Below are positions 33,793 to 41,986 of a stretch of DNA of 44,634 nt, in pieces (the stretch's first letter is position 1; the number at the start of each line of letters is the position of its first letter). The DNA lies in IMG/VR virus record IMGVR_UViG_3300036820_000031, positions 1 through 44,634 of that record, one strand, 5' to 3'. The stretch comes from a virus. The position numbers and the translations under genes are program-made. Below the pieces are notes generated by a model. The model was not told the DNA's origin, did no database searches, and saw nothing but the letters and a program-made list of their open reading frames with translations.

Positions 33793-33803
33793 TTACATGA
33801 CAC
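33780..33803. promoter_or_regulatory. Palindromic 24-bp operator-like repeat, copy 1
   Basis: Contains CATGT-CTGTT-ACATG, a dyad. It lies 45-68 bases upstream of the ssb start, and an identical 24-bp copy is upstream of the neighbouring gene (34122-34145). Such placement suggests a common regulator. Confidence 0.65.
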
Positions 33804-33810
33804 CTACTCC

Positions 33811-34092
33811 TCACACGATGACCGCTATGCAGCCATTCCGCATCGGTGCGCCGTGTTCTTCCATGCACGCCACACCCAAGGAGCAGACCTTGCGTATGCT
33901 ATCGAGAGCGGCAGTTTCCGGCGATGCATGCGAGGCAATCCCGGCAGCTTCGTCAATGTATGCGCGCATGTAAGTGATCCACGCCGCTATTTCGTGGTTC
34001 TTTCCGCCAGTTCGCGCGTCAACCCAACGCCGCTCATGGTAGTCACGTTCGCTGTCGATTGCTGCATACACAACCTTCCGAGACACACTCAC
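33811..34092 (-). CDS. Conserved phage hypothetical protein
   Basis: A 93-residue protein: AIDSERDYHERRW near the start, IAAWITYMRAYIDEA in the middle, LDSIRKVCSLGVACMEEHGAP near the end. I recognise this pattern from other phage genomes as a conserved hypothetical of unknown function beside replication genes. It has its own leader with an operator-like repeat and an upstream promoter. Confidence 0.75.
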   Translation of the reverse strand: MSVSRKVVYAAIDSERDYHERRWVDARTGGKNHEIAAWITYMRAYIDEAAGIASHASPETAALDSIRKVCSLGVACMEEHGAPMRNGCIAVIV

Positions 34093-34121
34093 TTTCTGCC
34101 CCTTCCACCATCGATAACGTC

Positions 34122-34145
34122 AGCCCCATGTCTGTTACATGACAC
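34122..34145. promoter_or_regulatory. Palindromic 24-bp operator-like repeat, copy 2
   Basis: Identical to 33780-33803 and located 30-53 bases upstream of the gene start at 34092. On the minus strand a further ACATGGGGC lies just before it, giving two direct half-sites. Confidence 0.65.
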
Positions 34146-34201
34146 GCCCCATGTTTTCGTGGCAGTTCCGAAGAACCTTATGCACGATGGCCGTAACACA
34201 G

Positions 34202-34597
34202 TTATATTACGCGTTGTCCCTCCCGAATGTCAATGCCTGCCTGCACCCTTCGATCGTCGCCAGTCCATTTCTTGAGTTCGTCGAAGAGTTCAATGCGTTC
34301 GCCGTCCGTCAACTTGCAGTGGTCGGCCAGGCGGCGAAATTCATCCCGCACGGCTATGTCGGTGCCTACTGTCCGCGCTTGCAGCACATTGCCATTTGGC
34401 AGCCGCAGGTTGGCCCGCACCTTGCCAATCAGGTCTATGTGCGCCTGGTAGGCGTATGCCGCCCCGGTGGCGCAGTTGCGGCCGAGCACGGCGCGCACCA
34501 GTGGTCCCATGGGGTCGTGCGTGAAGGATGCCAGTAAGACCCGGTAACGCCAGGTGTGCTCGGGATCAAACACCGCCGTGCTGCTATGATACGGCAC
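34202..34597 (-). CDS. Hypothetical early protein
   Basis: A 131-residue protein with VPYHSSTAVFDPEHTWRY at the start and a helical end (KLTDGERIELFDELKKW). GTG 34597 is chosen since it shares a base with the preceding stop (TAGTG) and has GAGGAG eight bases before it. The frame extends to 34645, but only over the coding part of the previous gene. No family was recognised. Confidence 0.68.
   Translation of the reverse strand: MPYHSSTAVFDPEHTWRYRVLLASFTHDPMGPLVRAVLGRNCATGAAYAYQAHIDLIGKVRANLRLPNGNVLQARTVGTDIAVRDEFRRLADHCKLTDGERIELFDELKKWTGDDRRVQAGIDIREGQRVI
34204..34233 (-). promoter_or_regulatory. Internal early promoter
   Basis: On the minus strand: TTGACA (34233-34228), 18 bases, TAATAT (34209-34204). 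The -10 box includes the stop codon of the gene at 34202-34597. It would feed the 93-residue gene and ssb. Confidence 0.5.
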
Positions 34598-34785
34598 TAG
34601 AATTGCTCCTCGGCGAGCTGCGGGAGTTCCGGCAATTGTTCCCAATGCCCCGAAAACTCCTCACAGCACCACACAGAGCCGTCGTCACAGACCCCAAACA
34701 CCTTCCACATCACAGTTGGTGTCCCATAGGCAACATCAGGTGGGTGGGAAGTTTCAGTGGCAACAATTTGAATGAGTTTACGCAT
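34597..34785 (-). CDS. Small hypothetical protein
   Basis: A 62-residue protein (RKLIQIVATETSHPPDVAYG; CDDGSVWCCEEFSGHWEQLP), Trp- and Cys-containing, with a compact beta-like pattern. The ATG at 34785 overlaps the nuclease gene stop by eight bases. No family was recognised. Confidence 0.68.
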   Translation of the reverse strand: MRKLIQIVATETSHPPDVAYGTPTVMWKVFGVCDDGSVWCCEEFSGHWEQLPELPQLAEEQF

Positions 34786-35992
34786 GGGTTGCCTCCAGTT
34801 TTGCCACCGCAGCACCAAACGCTTCAGCAGCGGTGCGGATGGTGATCGCCGGCCTCTTGTCACTATCGGGTGCCAGCGTTGTGCCCGTGAGGGGCACGTA
34901 GGCCCAGCTTGCCACAATGCCCTTGGCCAGGGGCGATAGCTTCTCCACCCTGGCTGGCGACAGCAACGACGGCTTGCTGTAGGCATCGTCGCCAAGCTGG
35001 GTTTTCGCTACCATCTCGGCACCGTCCTTCCACACCCGGTCGGCCTTCTTCGCCACGATCTTGGCGCCGGGGATACGCTCGCCGCGGTTCAAGGCGGCTT
35101 CAATTTCTTCTTCCAGCGCGCGGATGTAGAAGCGCACGCCCTGCACCTGTTGATACTGGCGGCCAAGGGCCTCGGCGCCCATGTTCACCAGCTCCTTTGG
35201 ATCTGCTTTGGCCGCGGCGCCGAACACCCCCGTGAGCACGGGGCAGATCAGCTTCGCCGGGCAGAACCGGCACCACTCGCCTGGGTCCAGGTCTCCGGAC
35301 ATTTCCGCGTCGCGCATGGCCGGCAGCAGTTCGGTGTCCGCCCACAGGCAAAGGCTCTCGGCGCTTTCCTCCCAAGTGCGCACGATGCCATCGTGGTGGA
35401 AACCACGCGGCTGCACGATGGTGTAGCGCACACGGCGCACACCAGGAAACCTATCTACCAACAAGCGCCCGTAGTAGCGAACCTGGGGGTTTTCGATCAC
35501 GTCCACCGAGACGCCAACGCCGTGCTTGTAGTCGGTCAGGTCTAGTAGTTGTTCTTCCTCCACATAGCACCACACGTCAGCCGTGCCAAAGGCAAGCGCG
35601 TGCAGGTCGGGGCGATGCAGCTTTTCTTCGACGCCACTCTGTGTCGCCCGCGCCATGATTGGCCGCACCACGTCAAGCATGACCTGGACCGCATCCGCCA
35701 TCTCGGCGGTGCAGACCACGCCATTTAGGGCGGCGGCTCCGACCCATTCCCAAGCGTCCATCACGTGGAGCAAGCACTGCGCCACCACCTCGTGAGCGGC
35801 GGTGCCCTCGGCGCGGTAGTCGGGTTCGTCCGTCTCGTGCAATGTGAGGCGCTTGATCAGCGCCACGCTGCCAGGACAGTGCATCCAACGTTCCGCCGAG
35901 GATGCGCCTAGCGGAGAGTGGGCTGGCAGCACGGTATCAACCGCGTGCCCTGTGGTGCCGGTGCAGTCCGGCAGGTGGATTACATCAGACAC
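34778..35992 (-). CDS. DUF2800 PD-(D/E)XK exonuclease-like protein
   Basis: 404 residues. The N-part has HSPLGASSAERWMHCPGSVAL and YRAEGTAAHEVVAQCLL, hallmarks of DUF2800, a Cas4/RecB-like nuclease family common next to phage SSB and helicase genes. The active site region is LLDLTDYKHG (Asp and Lys) and the QPRG loop. The cysteine pattern (CRFCPAKLICP) may hold an iron-sulphur cluster, as in Cas4. It probably processes DNA ends in phage recombination. GTG 35992 has GGGAGGA eight bases upstream and overlaps the previous gene by eight bases. Confidence 0.85.
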   Translation of the reverse strand: MSDVIHLPDCTGTTGHAVDTVLPAHSPLGASSAERWMHCPGSVALIKRLTLHETDEPDYRAEGTAAHEVVAQCLLHVMDAWEWVGAAALNGVVCTAEMADAVQVMLDVVRPIMARATQSGVEEKLHRPDLHALAFGTADVWCYVEEEQLLDLTDYKHGVGVSVDVIENPQVRYYGRLLVDRFPGVRRVRYTIVQPRGFHHDGIVRTWEESAESLCLWADTELLPAMRDAEMSGDLDPGEWCRFCPAKLICPVLTGVFGAAAKADPKELVNMGAEALGRQYQQVQGVRFYIRALEEEIEAALNRGERIPGAKIVAKKADRVWKDGAEMVAKTQLGDDAYSKPSLLSPARVEKLSPLAKGIVASWAYVPLTGTTLAPDSDKRPAITIRTAAEAFGAAVAKLEATHA

Positions 35993-36191
35993 GATCACAA
36001 TCCTCCCGCATACCAAATGCTGTCTGTTCACGCACGCGGGCAACATGACGGTCCGCCGCAGCATTCAGCGCCGCCTTGGCCCATTCGGACAAGCGCGGGT
36101 CCGCAGTCAGACCCACGCGCCTGGCCTGCGCACAGGCCCTCTCTAAATCCGCCAAGTATGTAACGGATGCCGTTCCTGGGCGACGTTCCAT
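35985..36191 (-). CDS. Small helical protein
   Basis: A 68-residue protein, Arg/Ala-rich and helical (LADLERACAQARRVGLTADPR). It lies between the 213-residue accessory gene and the DUF2800 nuclease, overlapping the latter by eight bases. Function unknown. Confidence 0.65.
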   Translation of the reverse strand: MERRPGTASVTYLADLERACAQARRVGLTADPRLSEWAKAALNAAADRHVARVREQTAFGMREDCDRV

Positions 36192-36194
36192 AGG

Positions 36195-36836
36195 TCACCC
36201 CGCCTTCGCAATCTGCTTGAGTTCCAGGAGGAACGCCGCGCGCTTCATCTGGGGGATTTCCGCGGCGAAGTGCTTGCTGCCATCCTGCGCGGTGTAGAGG
36301 CCGATCAGCTTGCGGATGGCCGGCGGGTTCTGACACTCGGCGTTCTGCCGCGTGATCGCCGTAAGCAGGGCTTGGTCGGTGATTTCCGCCACCTCTGACA
36401 CCATGGGGTCATCCTCCTCCATGATAGCCGCAGGATCAGCGTTGCCGGATACCTTGGCGAGTTCGGCCGGTGTCGGCGTGGGTTCATCACCCATAGCTGC
36501 CGGGTCCGCGGCCTTGGCCGGCTCAGGATAAGCCGGCGGTGTGGGCGGCTTGACCAGCGTTGGGCGGCCCCGGCGCGGCTTGGAAGGCTCCCCCTCCTCG
36601 GCAACTGGCTCTGGTGGCGGCAGTGGCACCGCCTGGGGCAATTCCACCGCCGGCAGGCCAAGCACTCGGTTGACCTGGGCGTGCGCCAGATCACCCGCAC
36701 GGGATACGATAACCACGTCGTTGGCGCCCGCCTCGACGGAGAACGCAATCTCTGCTGCGGCTACCTTGTGCTCAAAGTCCCCAGTTTTGACCCTCCGTTC
36801 ATAGTTAACCTTGCCGCCTGTCACATATGCTGCCAT
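36195..36836 (-). CDS. Replication-region accessory protein
   Basis: 213 residues with two folded ends. The first 60 (YERRVKTGDFEHKVAAAEIA) and the last 60 (AIRKLIGLYTAQDG, AAEIPQMKRAAFLLELKQIAKAG) are conserved-looking, joined by a Pro/Glu-rich linker (about residues 65-125). The linker and small end domains suggest an adaptor in the replication or recombination complex. ATG 36836 is preferred over 36851 for its GAGGAG ribosome binding site and its position one base after the previous stop. Confidence 0.68.
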   Translation of the reverse strand: MAAYVTGGKVNYERRVKTGDFEHKVAAAEIAFSVEAGANDVVIVSRAGDLAHAQVNRVLGLPAVELPQAVPLPPPEPVAEEGEPSKPRRGRPTLVKPPTPPAYPEPAKAADPAAMGDEPTPTPAELAKVSGNADPAAIMEEDDPMVSEVAEITDQALLTAITRQNAECQNPPAIRKLIGLYTAQDGSKHFAAEIPQMKRAAFLLELKQIAKAG

Positions 36837-36837
36837 C

Positions 36838-37020
36838 TCACCACTCCTCATATGTTGCTACTAAGTTAACCGTGCATTGACACGCGCCGTCTTCGTGGAG
36901 TGCTGCCTCTGCGGTGTTCCGAAGAGCCTCACTTAGAGCCGCACTTAGCGTCTCGGCACCAAACGCTGCGACCGCCATAGCATTGCTATCCCGGTCCAGC
37001 CACGTAGCGACGAACTGCAT
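36838..37020 (-). CDS. Small hypothetical protein
   Basis: A 60-residue protein (QFVATWLDRDSNAMAVAAFG, CQCTVNLVATYEEW). The ATG at 37020 shares a base with the helicase stop (TGATG), which favours it over the upstream GTG codons. Function unknown. Confidence 0.63.
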   Translation of the reverse strand: MQFVATWLDRDSNAMAVAAFGAETLSAALSEALRNTAEAALHEDGACQCTVNLVATYEEW

Positions 37021-38708
37021 CACCACACTGTCTCCAAACGCTTGTCAAGCACTGCATCAGTTACCGCCAGTTTGCGCAGGGCACTGGCGAGAACCCTCTC
37101 GGCTATACTTCCCGGCGCCACGAATATATCGCCTTGGACTGTCCCCAGCTGGCCGCCGCGGTCCAGTCTGTCGAAGCACTGTAGATTTTCCCCAGGTGTC
37201 CAGGATGGCTCGGCGATGAGGCCGTGACAACAGACTTCTTGAAGCCCGTCAGTTCCAGTTCCCATGGCCTGAATATTGCCGAGCGCAACACGGATGCCGG
37301 GGTCCGCGACGAATTGCCGCACAAGATGATCCTTAGCAGCTGCACTGGTGCTTCCGTCAATCCTGACTGATCCATAGCGACGCAGTCCCCTCTCCAAGGT
37401 GTTCAACACGTCAACGTGCCACGCGAAGACTACCAACTTTTCCTCGCCGCCATCAAGGAGCATCTTGACGTAATCAGCGATTTGCGGGGCCATGGCAACG
37501 CCCATTTGGTGCCGCACTTCGGCAACGTGGCCGAGGATGGCCATGTCGGCGCCGTCCAGGCTGTCCGGGTCGAAGTCCAGGAGCTTCTCGGCCTCCAGGA
37601 CCTGCTTGACTGCGCCGGTTTCCTCCACCTGTATAAGATCAAAGACGGGCATGTGAAGCTGCGGCATCACCTCACGCTTCAGGTGGCGCACCATGAAGTT
37701 GGCGCGGAGCCGGTTCTGAAGCTCGGCGTGGCGCCCGGTGCGTTCATCACGGATGCGGTAGGGCGTGCCGTCCGCCCGCTCTTTCTCGATCATCACGCAA
37801 GGGTTGAACCGCTCAGTAAACGCCTCTTCAGAGAGCCAGTCGATCGCGTCATGGCAGAGATGGCGGGCGATATTATAGGCCTCGGCAGGACGATTGGGCA
37901 AAGGAGTGCCTGTAAGCGCCAGGCAGCGTGTGGCATTTCCGAGTATCGGCGGAAAAAGGCGTTTCTCACCGCCACCAAAGATCGCACGGCTTCTTCGGCT
38001 GTCGATCGTTTTGAGGTAGTGGGCTTCATCGAGTATCACCAGGTCATAGCGTTGACGGGCCAGTGCCGTGCCGATCGCGGCAGTGCGTGCGAGGTCGTAG
38101 CTGACAATATTCCACGTCGCGGGATAGTCGTCTACCGGCGCCACCCCGCGGCGACTGTTGGTGATCGAGTGGACGATGCAGCGCCGACCTTGCTCATAGG
38201 ACTGCCGGGACCACTGCCGGATGCGACGTTCCCACTGGCGCCTGATATTCGCCGGACAAATAACCAGGACGTGTCTGGCCTGTATCTCATTTGCAACCGA
38301 GATTGCAATTGGTGTCTTACCCAATCCTGGTTGATCGCCCACCAGAGTATTCGTGCGCCGAAGGGCGTAAGCGACGGACGCCCGCTGGAAGGGCCATAGG
38401 CGCAGGGGCTTCCCATCATCACCCAGAACGGGGGGGCACCAATACGTAGTTTCGCTGTCGGGTGCCCATGACGTTTCGATCTCACGAAGCATGTCCTCCA
38501 TGGTGGCGCGGGCGCGCGGTGTGGCGTGCGCCGAGAAGGCCGCAGCAGCATACGGCTCGCGCGTCAGCAGCACGGCTTCGTTGGCCGTGCTCGCCGACGT
38601 GGAGAAATCGAGGCCATGCTCCTGAATGAGCGAGCGGACAAGCCCCCGGTCCGCCCGATCGACGCGGAGGTAGTAGCATCCGAGAGCCGGGTTGTAGTCC
38701 AGGATCAC
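37020..38708 (-). CDS. SNF2-type superfamily 2 helicase
   Basis: 562 residues. ATPase motifs: PFQ (Q108), Walker A GDQPGLGKT (124-132), DEAH (227-230), LTGTP (265-269) and the motif VI region CFDRLDRGGQ (about 510-520). It resembles SMARCAL1/HepA-like translocases encoded near phage DUF2815/DUF2800 genes, used for annealing or remodelling of forks. The GTG at 38708 has GAGGAAAAGCT before it. The preceding small gene, if frameshifted, ends ten bases before. Confidence 0.9.
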   Translation of the reverse strand: MILDYNPALGCYYLRVDRADRGLVRSLIQEHGLDFSTSASTANEAVLLTREPYAAAAFSAHATPRARATMEDMLREIETSWAPDSETTYWCPPVLGDDGKPLRLWPFQRASVAYALRRTNTLVGDQPGLGKTPIAISVANEIQARHVLVICPANIRRQWERRIRQWSRQSYEQGRRCIVHSITNSRRGVAPVDDYPATWNIVSYDLARTAAIGTALARQRYDLVILDEAHYLKTIDSRRSRAIFGGGEKRLFPPILGNATRCLALTGTPLPNRPAEAYNIARHLCHDAIDWLSEEAFTERFNPCVMIEKERADGTPYRIRDERTGRHAELQNRLRANFMVRHLKREVMPQLHMPVFDLIQVEETGAVKQVLEAEKLLDFDPDSLDGADMAILGHVAEVRHQMGVAMAPQIADYVKMLLDGGEEKLVVFAWHVDVLNTLERGLRRYGSVRIDGSTSAAAKDHLVRQFVADPGIRVALGNIQAMGTGTDGLQEVCCHGLIAEPSWTPGENLQCFDRLDRGGQLGTVQGDIFVAPGSIAERVLASALRKLAVTDAVLDKRLETVW

Positions 38709-38717
38709 AGCTTTTCC

Positions 38718-38968
38718 TCACACGCCGACGTTGACAGAAGCCGCCTTCTTGCCGAATAGGCCGGCCCGACGCGCGGCGGCGTGCCGTTCGTTGGGCAGAT
38801 ACACCTTCTCGGGACGCGTGGCACGGCGGAGACGGCGCGCTGCATTTATCTGATCCTGGCGCTCGCGCGTCGGGACCCGGCAAGGCGCTCATTCCGTGTC
38901 AGGCCCATCCATAGCCAGTTCACGTCCTGGGCGATCTTCACAAGCTCGGCTTCGACTTTAGGTGTCAT
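38718..38968 (-). pseudogene. Small gene with an apparent -1 frameshift
   Basis: The ATG at 38968 overlaps the previous stop by four bases and gives 40 residues (TPKVEAELVKIAQDVNWLWM, GLTRNERLAGSRR) before TAA at 38846. In the -1 frame, open from 38888 to 38718, a continuation reads TRERQDQINAARRLRRATRP then EKVYLPNERHAAARRAG and LFGKKAASVNVGV, which looks like real protein, has no ATG, GTG or TTG upstream of codon 24, and ends at the usual distance before the helicase. A joined product would have about 83 residues. It may be a mutated gene, an assembly error, or programmed frameshifting. Confidence 0.6.
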
Positions 38969-39429
38969 CTTGACTTGGCACCTTTCTCCATGCCGTCGCG
39001 GATGCGGGCAGGAACATCACCCATATCCGCCTTGCGCGCTGCCAGCCAGGAAAAGACGTTCTGGCCGTTCCGCGACAGGATCACGTTCGCTGCGCTGCGG
39101 CCAAGGTGGAAGCCTATCCGCTTCATGCCGAGGCTGAACGCCCGCTTGTCGCCCGGTGTGGCCTTATGCAGCACATTCGGCTGGCCGATCAGGTGCAGCC
39201 AGTCGCCGACCGTGTGCGTCTCGCCAGCGTCCGCGTTCTGCACCGCATAGGTTTCGAGCTTCTGGAACAGATCGTCCGGCCACGGCCGGCGAAGCGCTTC
39301 CGGGTCGCTGGCCCATATCTCCTGGGTCTGCGCCGTCATGGTCTGGCGCGTGTCCGCCAGCATGTCCTGCAACTGTGCCACCAGTTCCTCGCGGACCGTC
39401 TGGCGCACGATGTCCTTCAGAGTGCTCAT
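38965..39429 (-). CDS. Hypothetical early protein
   Basis: 154 residues. A helical N-part (TLKDIVRQTVREELVAQLQD), then a globular part with DWLHLIGQPN and RIGFHLGRSAANVILSRNGQNVFSW. It may bind nucleic acid, but no family is recognised. It has its own promoter and phased A-tracts upstream. ATG 39429 follows GAGGGAACTATC. Confidence 0.68.
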   Translation of the reverse strand: MSTLKDIVRQTVREELVAQLQDMLADTRQTMTAQTQEIWASDPEALRRPWPDDLFQKLETYAVQNADAGETHTVGDWLHLIGQPNVLHKATPGDKRAFSLGMKRIGFHLGRSAANVILSRNGQNVFSWLAARKADMGDVPARIRDGMEKGAKSR

Positions 39430-39467
39430 GATAGTTCCCTCTTGCTTTTAGTAGCCATCAAGTGGGG

Positions 39468-39496
39468 CATATGCCAGAGGTCTGACCCGGTTGCAA
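39468..39496 (-). promoter_or_regulatory. Promoter candidate with upstream phased A-tracts
   Basis: On the minus strand: TTGCAA (39496-39491), 17 bases, CATATG (39473-39468). Transcription would begin about 32 bases before the start at 39429. Confidence 0.5.
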
Positions 39497-39500
39497 GGCG

Positions 39501-39530
39501 TTTTAACGGTTTTTAACGACTTTTGACGTT
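39501..39530. repeat. Three tandem 10-bp A/T-tract repeats
   Basis: TTTTAACGGT, TTTTAACGAC and TTTTGACGTT follow without gaps, each one helical turn, and a fourth T-rich step (TATTTTACAG) follows. The repeat lies just upstream of the promoter at 39468. It should bend DNA or bind a regulator; as iterons it could also mark an origin. Confidence 0.75.
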
Positions 39531-39751
39531 TATTTTACAGAGGTGCTTCTCCGGACTTGGCGCTTTGGCGGGTCCCTGTGACCGGCTTCGACCGCCCGCC
39601 TATGACACCAAGCCGCTTCCTCCTGGCGCACAACATGATCGCACCCGGCTCCCAAAGTCCCGTCCCGCCACTGGCGCTCGCATTGGAGCCAGTAGTCGGC
39701 CACGGTGACCCCACACCGCGTTGCCATCTCGGGAACGTAGACGACGCTCAT
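39530..39751 (-). CDS. Small hypothetical, possibly DNA-binding protein
   Basis: A 73-residue protein. The start (YVPEMATRCGVTVADYWLQCE) could be a helix-turn-helix and the end is rich in Arg and His (HRRAVEAGHRDPPKRQVRR). ATG 39751 overlaps the primase stop by four bases and has GAGGGAAAACAC before it. It is a candidate regulator, but the evidence is thin. Confidence 0.55.
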   Translation of the reverse strand: MSVVYVPEMATRCGVTVADYWLQCERQWRDGTLGAGCDHVVRQEEAAWCHRRAVEAGHRDPPKRQVRRSTSVK

Positions 39752-41607
39752 GTGTTTTCCCTCTCGTAGAACCACCAAAGGGCCTTGTCGGCTTCCTCGC
39801 ACCAGGCGCGAAGGCGCCCGCCACGACCCTCTTTCTCAAGGCGCCTGGGGCCGTCCTCGGCGCCCAGCCTCCCACCCAACAGTTGCCACAGGCGGGGCGT
39901 GTCCAGCGCCGTGGCGCGGCTGTGCGCCTTCTCGGCGGCAAGCACGCGGCCGATCTTCACTGGCGACAGGGGGTCATCTTCGGCCAAGGTTTCGGCATGC
40001 TCGGCGCTTGTGGTCGGGCTGAACACCAGGCTGCCCGCCACATGATGGCCCTGAAAGGTCCATTTCTGCCCGTCCGCGGCATTCTTGTGCTTCCGCACGC
40101 GCACCTCGACGGCAAGTTGGTCTATGCTCGGCCGGCGCGTCTCGATCAGGCTGTCGAAGTCGGCAAGCCACGCGCTGCTGCCACGGGCACCGCGCTCCGT
40201 GTCCTTGCCCTGATGGTGGACGGCTACGACCGTGCAGTGAAACCTCTCGCGCAGGTCGTCACACATTTTCCAGAACAGGCGGACGGTGCTGCTGTCGTTT
40301 TCGTTCAGCCCGGCGAGGGTTTTGCCGGCGGTGTCAATGGCGATAAGTCGAAGTGGGCGCCCGGCCAACCAGCCGTCAATTTCACTACACCATTCATCAT
40401 AGTCACCTGGCATTCCCAGGAACGGGACCAAGCAGGCGCGGAAACTGTCAAGTTCAATATCGGCCCCTCCACGCCCATGCTGCCAAGCTTGGCGGCGAGC
40501 GCGGCCAATGTTACGTAAATCTTCGATCGCGCCGTATAGGACAAGGCCTCGGGATGGTTTGGCATTGAAGGTCTCCGTTCCAGTTGCGACACTCAGGAAG
40601 GCGTCCAGTAGTAAGAAGGATTTGAATGACTGGCTGGGGCCGACCCATAGCACAAGCGCATCCTCGGGCAACAGCCCCGGTATGATCCATGCCGGCTCGG
40701 GTTCGTTGTCGAAGTCCGCGGCGCTCATCATGCGGTAGCGCGACTGCTTCACGGCATTGACCTTCATCGCCTCACGGAAGGCAGCGGTGCGGCCAAACGC
40801 TTCCTCGGCAGTGCCCACATCCCAGGCACCGCTTTCGTTCTGGGCGTAGCTGACGGCGTTGTCCACGATGGAGGCAAGTTTGGCTCTATCCCATGGCGGC
40901 AGGCAGTGTTGGTTCCATTCGTCTAGCAGCAGCCGCAATGCTCTGTCGCGGCTAAGGCCAAGATTGAGCAATTCTGCACTGACCTGATACGTGCGATTAT
41001 TTCCACCGCATCCGCTGATCGCAACGTCGCCTCGGCCAACCATAGCACGGACCAGCCCAAGGCCACGACTGACGGCGGCGGGGGTGTCGCGCTCGTCAGT
41101 TGCCGCCGCAGCATGCTGGCGCACGACTGCAAGGCGAGGGGCAATCCAGTCAGGCAAAGGGGCAAGGTCGCGGTCATGCAGGAGCCTGTATGGCTTGCCG
41201 TTGACAATCGACGGCGGCACGAGAACATAGCCACCTTGACCCCTGGTGTCCACATGGGCGCCGAGCTTGCCAACACTGGACGGCACGCGGCCAACGAAAT
41301 ACAGGTGCAGCCCGCCGCGTGGCGTCTCCACGGTGTAGGTCGGTGCGTGCTCGCCGTGCCCGGTCAAGAGAGCAATCCAGGCGGTTTCGCCGCCGGGGTC
41401 CAGGTCAATCACACACCAGCCGGCATCGTCCGGGCAGATAGCCACGTTGTAGTCCGCCTCAGCCCACCAGGCGTCGATCTGGGCAACGTCGGCGGTGGCG
41501 TCATGGAAGCCGGCCACAGTGCGTGGGTGCTTGCTGTCCTGGAGGCAGGGGAAAACTGGCACCCCAGAGAGTGCCAGCGCCCGCGCCTGTGCGTGGCGCG
41601 GTGTCAT
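39748..41607 (-). CDS. Primase-polymerase with RecA-like helicase domain
   Basis: 619 residues. The first 160 are an archaeo-eukaryotic-type prim-pol domain: the metal pair D-x-D in VIDLDPG (Asp68, Asp70), and TPRGGLHLYF with His101. The C-half is a RecA-fold ATPase with Walker A GPSQSFKS (about 323-330) and a Walker B-like LRLIAIDTAGK (about 415). Together these make primers and unwind DNA at the phage origin. ATG 41607 overlaps the stop of the preceding gene by four bases. Confidence 0.9.
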   Translation of the reverse strand: MTPRHAQARALALSGVPVFPCLQDSKHPRTVAGFHDATADVAQIDAWWAEADYNVAICPDDAGWCVIDLDPGGETAWIALLTGHGEHAPTYTVETPRGGLHLYFVGRVPSSVGKLGAHVDTRGQGGYVLVPPSIVNGKPYRLLHDRDLAPLPDWIAPRLAVVRQHAAAATDERDTPAAVSRGLGLVRAMVGRGDVAISGCGGNNRTYQVSAELLNLGLSRDRALRLLLDEWNQHCLPPWDRAKLASIVDNAVSYAQNESGAWDVGTAEEAFGRTAAFREAMKVNAVKQSRYRMMSAADFDNEPEPAWIIPGLLPEDALVLWVGPSQSFKSFLLLDAFLSVATGTETFNAKPSRGLVLYGAIEDLRNIGRARRQAWQHGRGGADIELDSFRACLVPFLGMPGDYDEWCSEIDGWLAGRPLRLIAIDTAGKTLAGLNENDSSTVRLFWKMCDDLRERFHCTVVAVHHQGKDTERGARGSSAWLADFDSLIETRRPSIDQLAVEVRVRKHKNAADGQKWTFQGHHVAGSLVFSPTTSAEHAETLAEDDPLSPVKIGRVLAAEKAHSRATALDTPRLWQLLGGRLGAEDGPRRLEKEGRGGRLRAWCEEADKALWWFYERENT

Positions 41608-41948
41608 GGGCAGCCACACGCAGTGGCGAACGCCAATGCCTTGGCCGTGGCGTAGGCGACGATGGCATCATAGGCGGAGTATGGCCCATCGCCCGCGGCG
41701 TAGGTGGCATCAGCAGACACCATGGCCGCGACGTAGGCGGCATCGATCACCGCCCTGACCGCTAGGTAGGCATCTCTCGCCGACCCGCTTAGGAGGTTCC
41801 TGGCTGCCCAGTTCCAGTCGAAATCTGTAGCGTGCTTGACGCAAAGCTCGCGAGTGATAATCACCCCGTTCGGATACAGCTGGCAAAACTTGTCGCGCTG
41901 GGCGACGCAAGCCCCTTTGCTCACCAGCATACGATAGGTGACCATCAT
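41604..41948 (-). CDS. Ala/Tyr-rich protein, duplicate 1
   Basis: 114 residues. A conserved head (LVSKGACVAQRDKFCQLYPNG, then WNWAARNLLS) is followed by an A-x-x-AY-rich helical tail ending AFATACGCP. The neighbour at 41987 is a close paralogue. Both starts have an identical AAGGAAGGGAAA ribosome binding site. ATG 41948 is preferred because it lines up with the paralogue; an in-frame ATG at 41990 overlaps the previous stop. Function unknown. Confidence 0.72.
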   Translation of the reverse strand: MMVTYRMLVSKGACVAQRDKFCQLYPNGVIITRELCVKHATDFDWNWAARNLLSGSARDAYLAVRAVIDAAYVAAMVSADATYAAGDGPYSAYDAIVAYATAKALAFATACGCP

Positions 41949-41986
41949 GGTAGTTTTCCCTTCCTTGTTCGCCGGTGCGTGCGAGG

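Noticed and set aside
37021-37055. Leftward promoter from TTGACA near the helicase end
   Set aside because: The -10 at the right distance (TGGTGA) is poor.
37416-38399. Plus-strand open frame opposite the SNF2 helicase
   Set aside because: Shadow frame; the minus strand has all helicase motifs.
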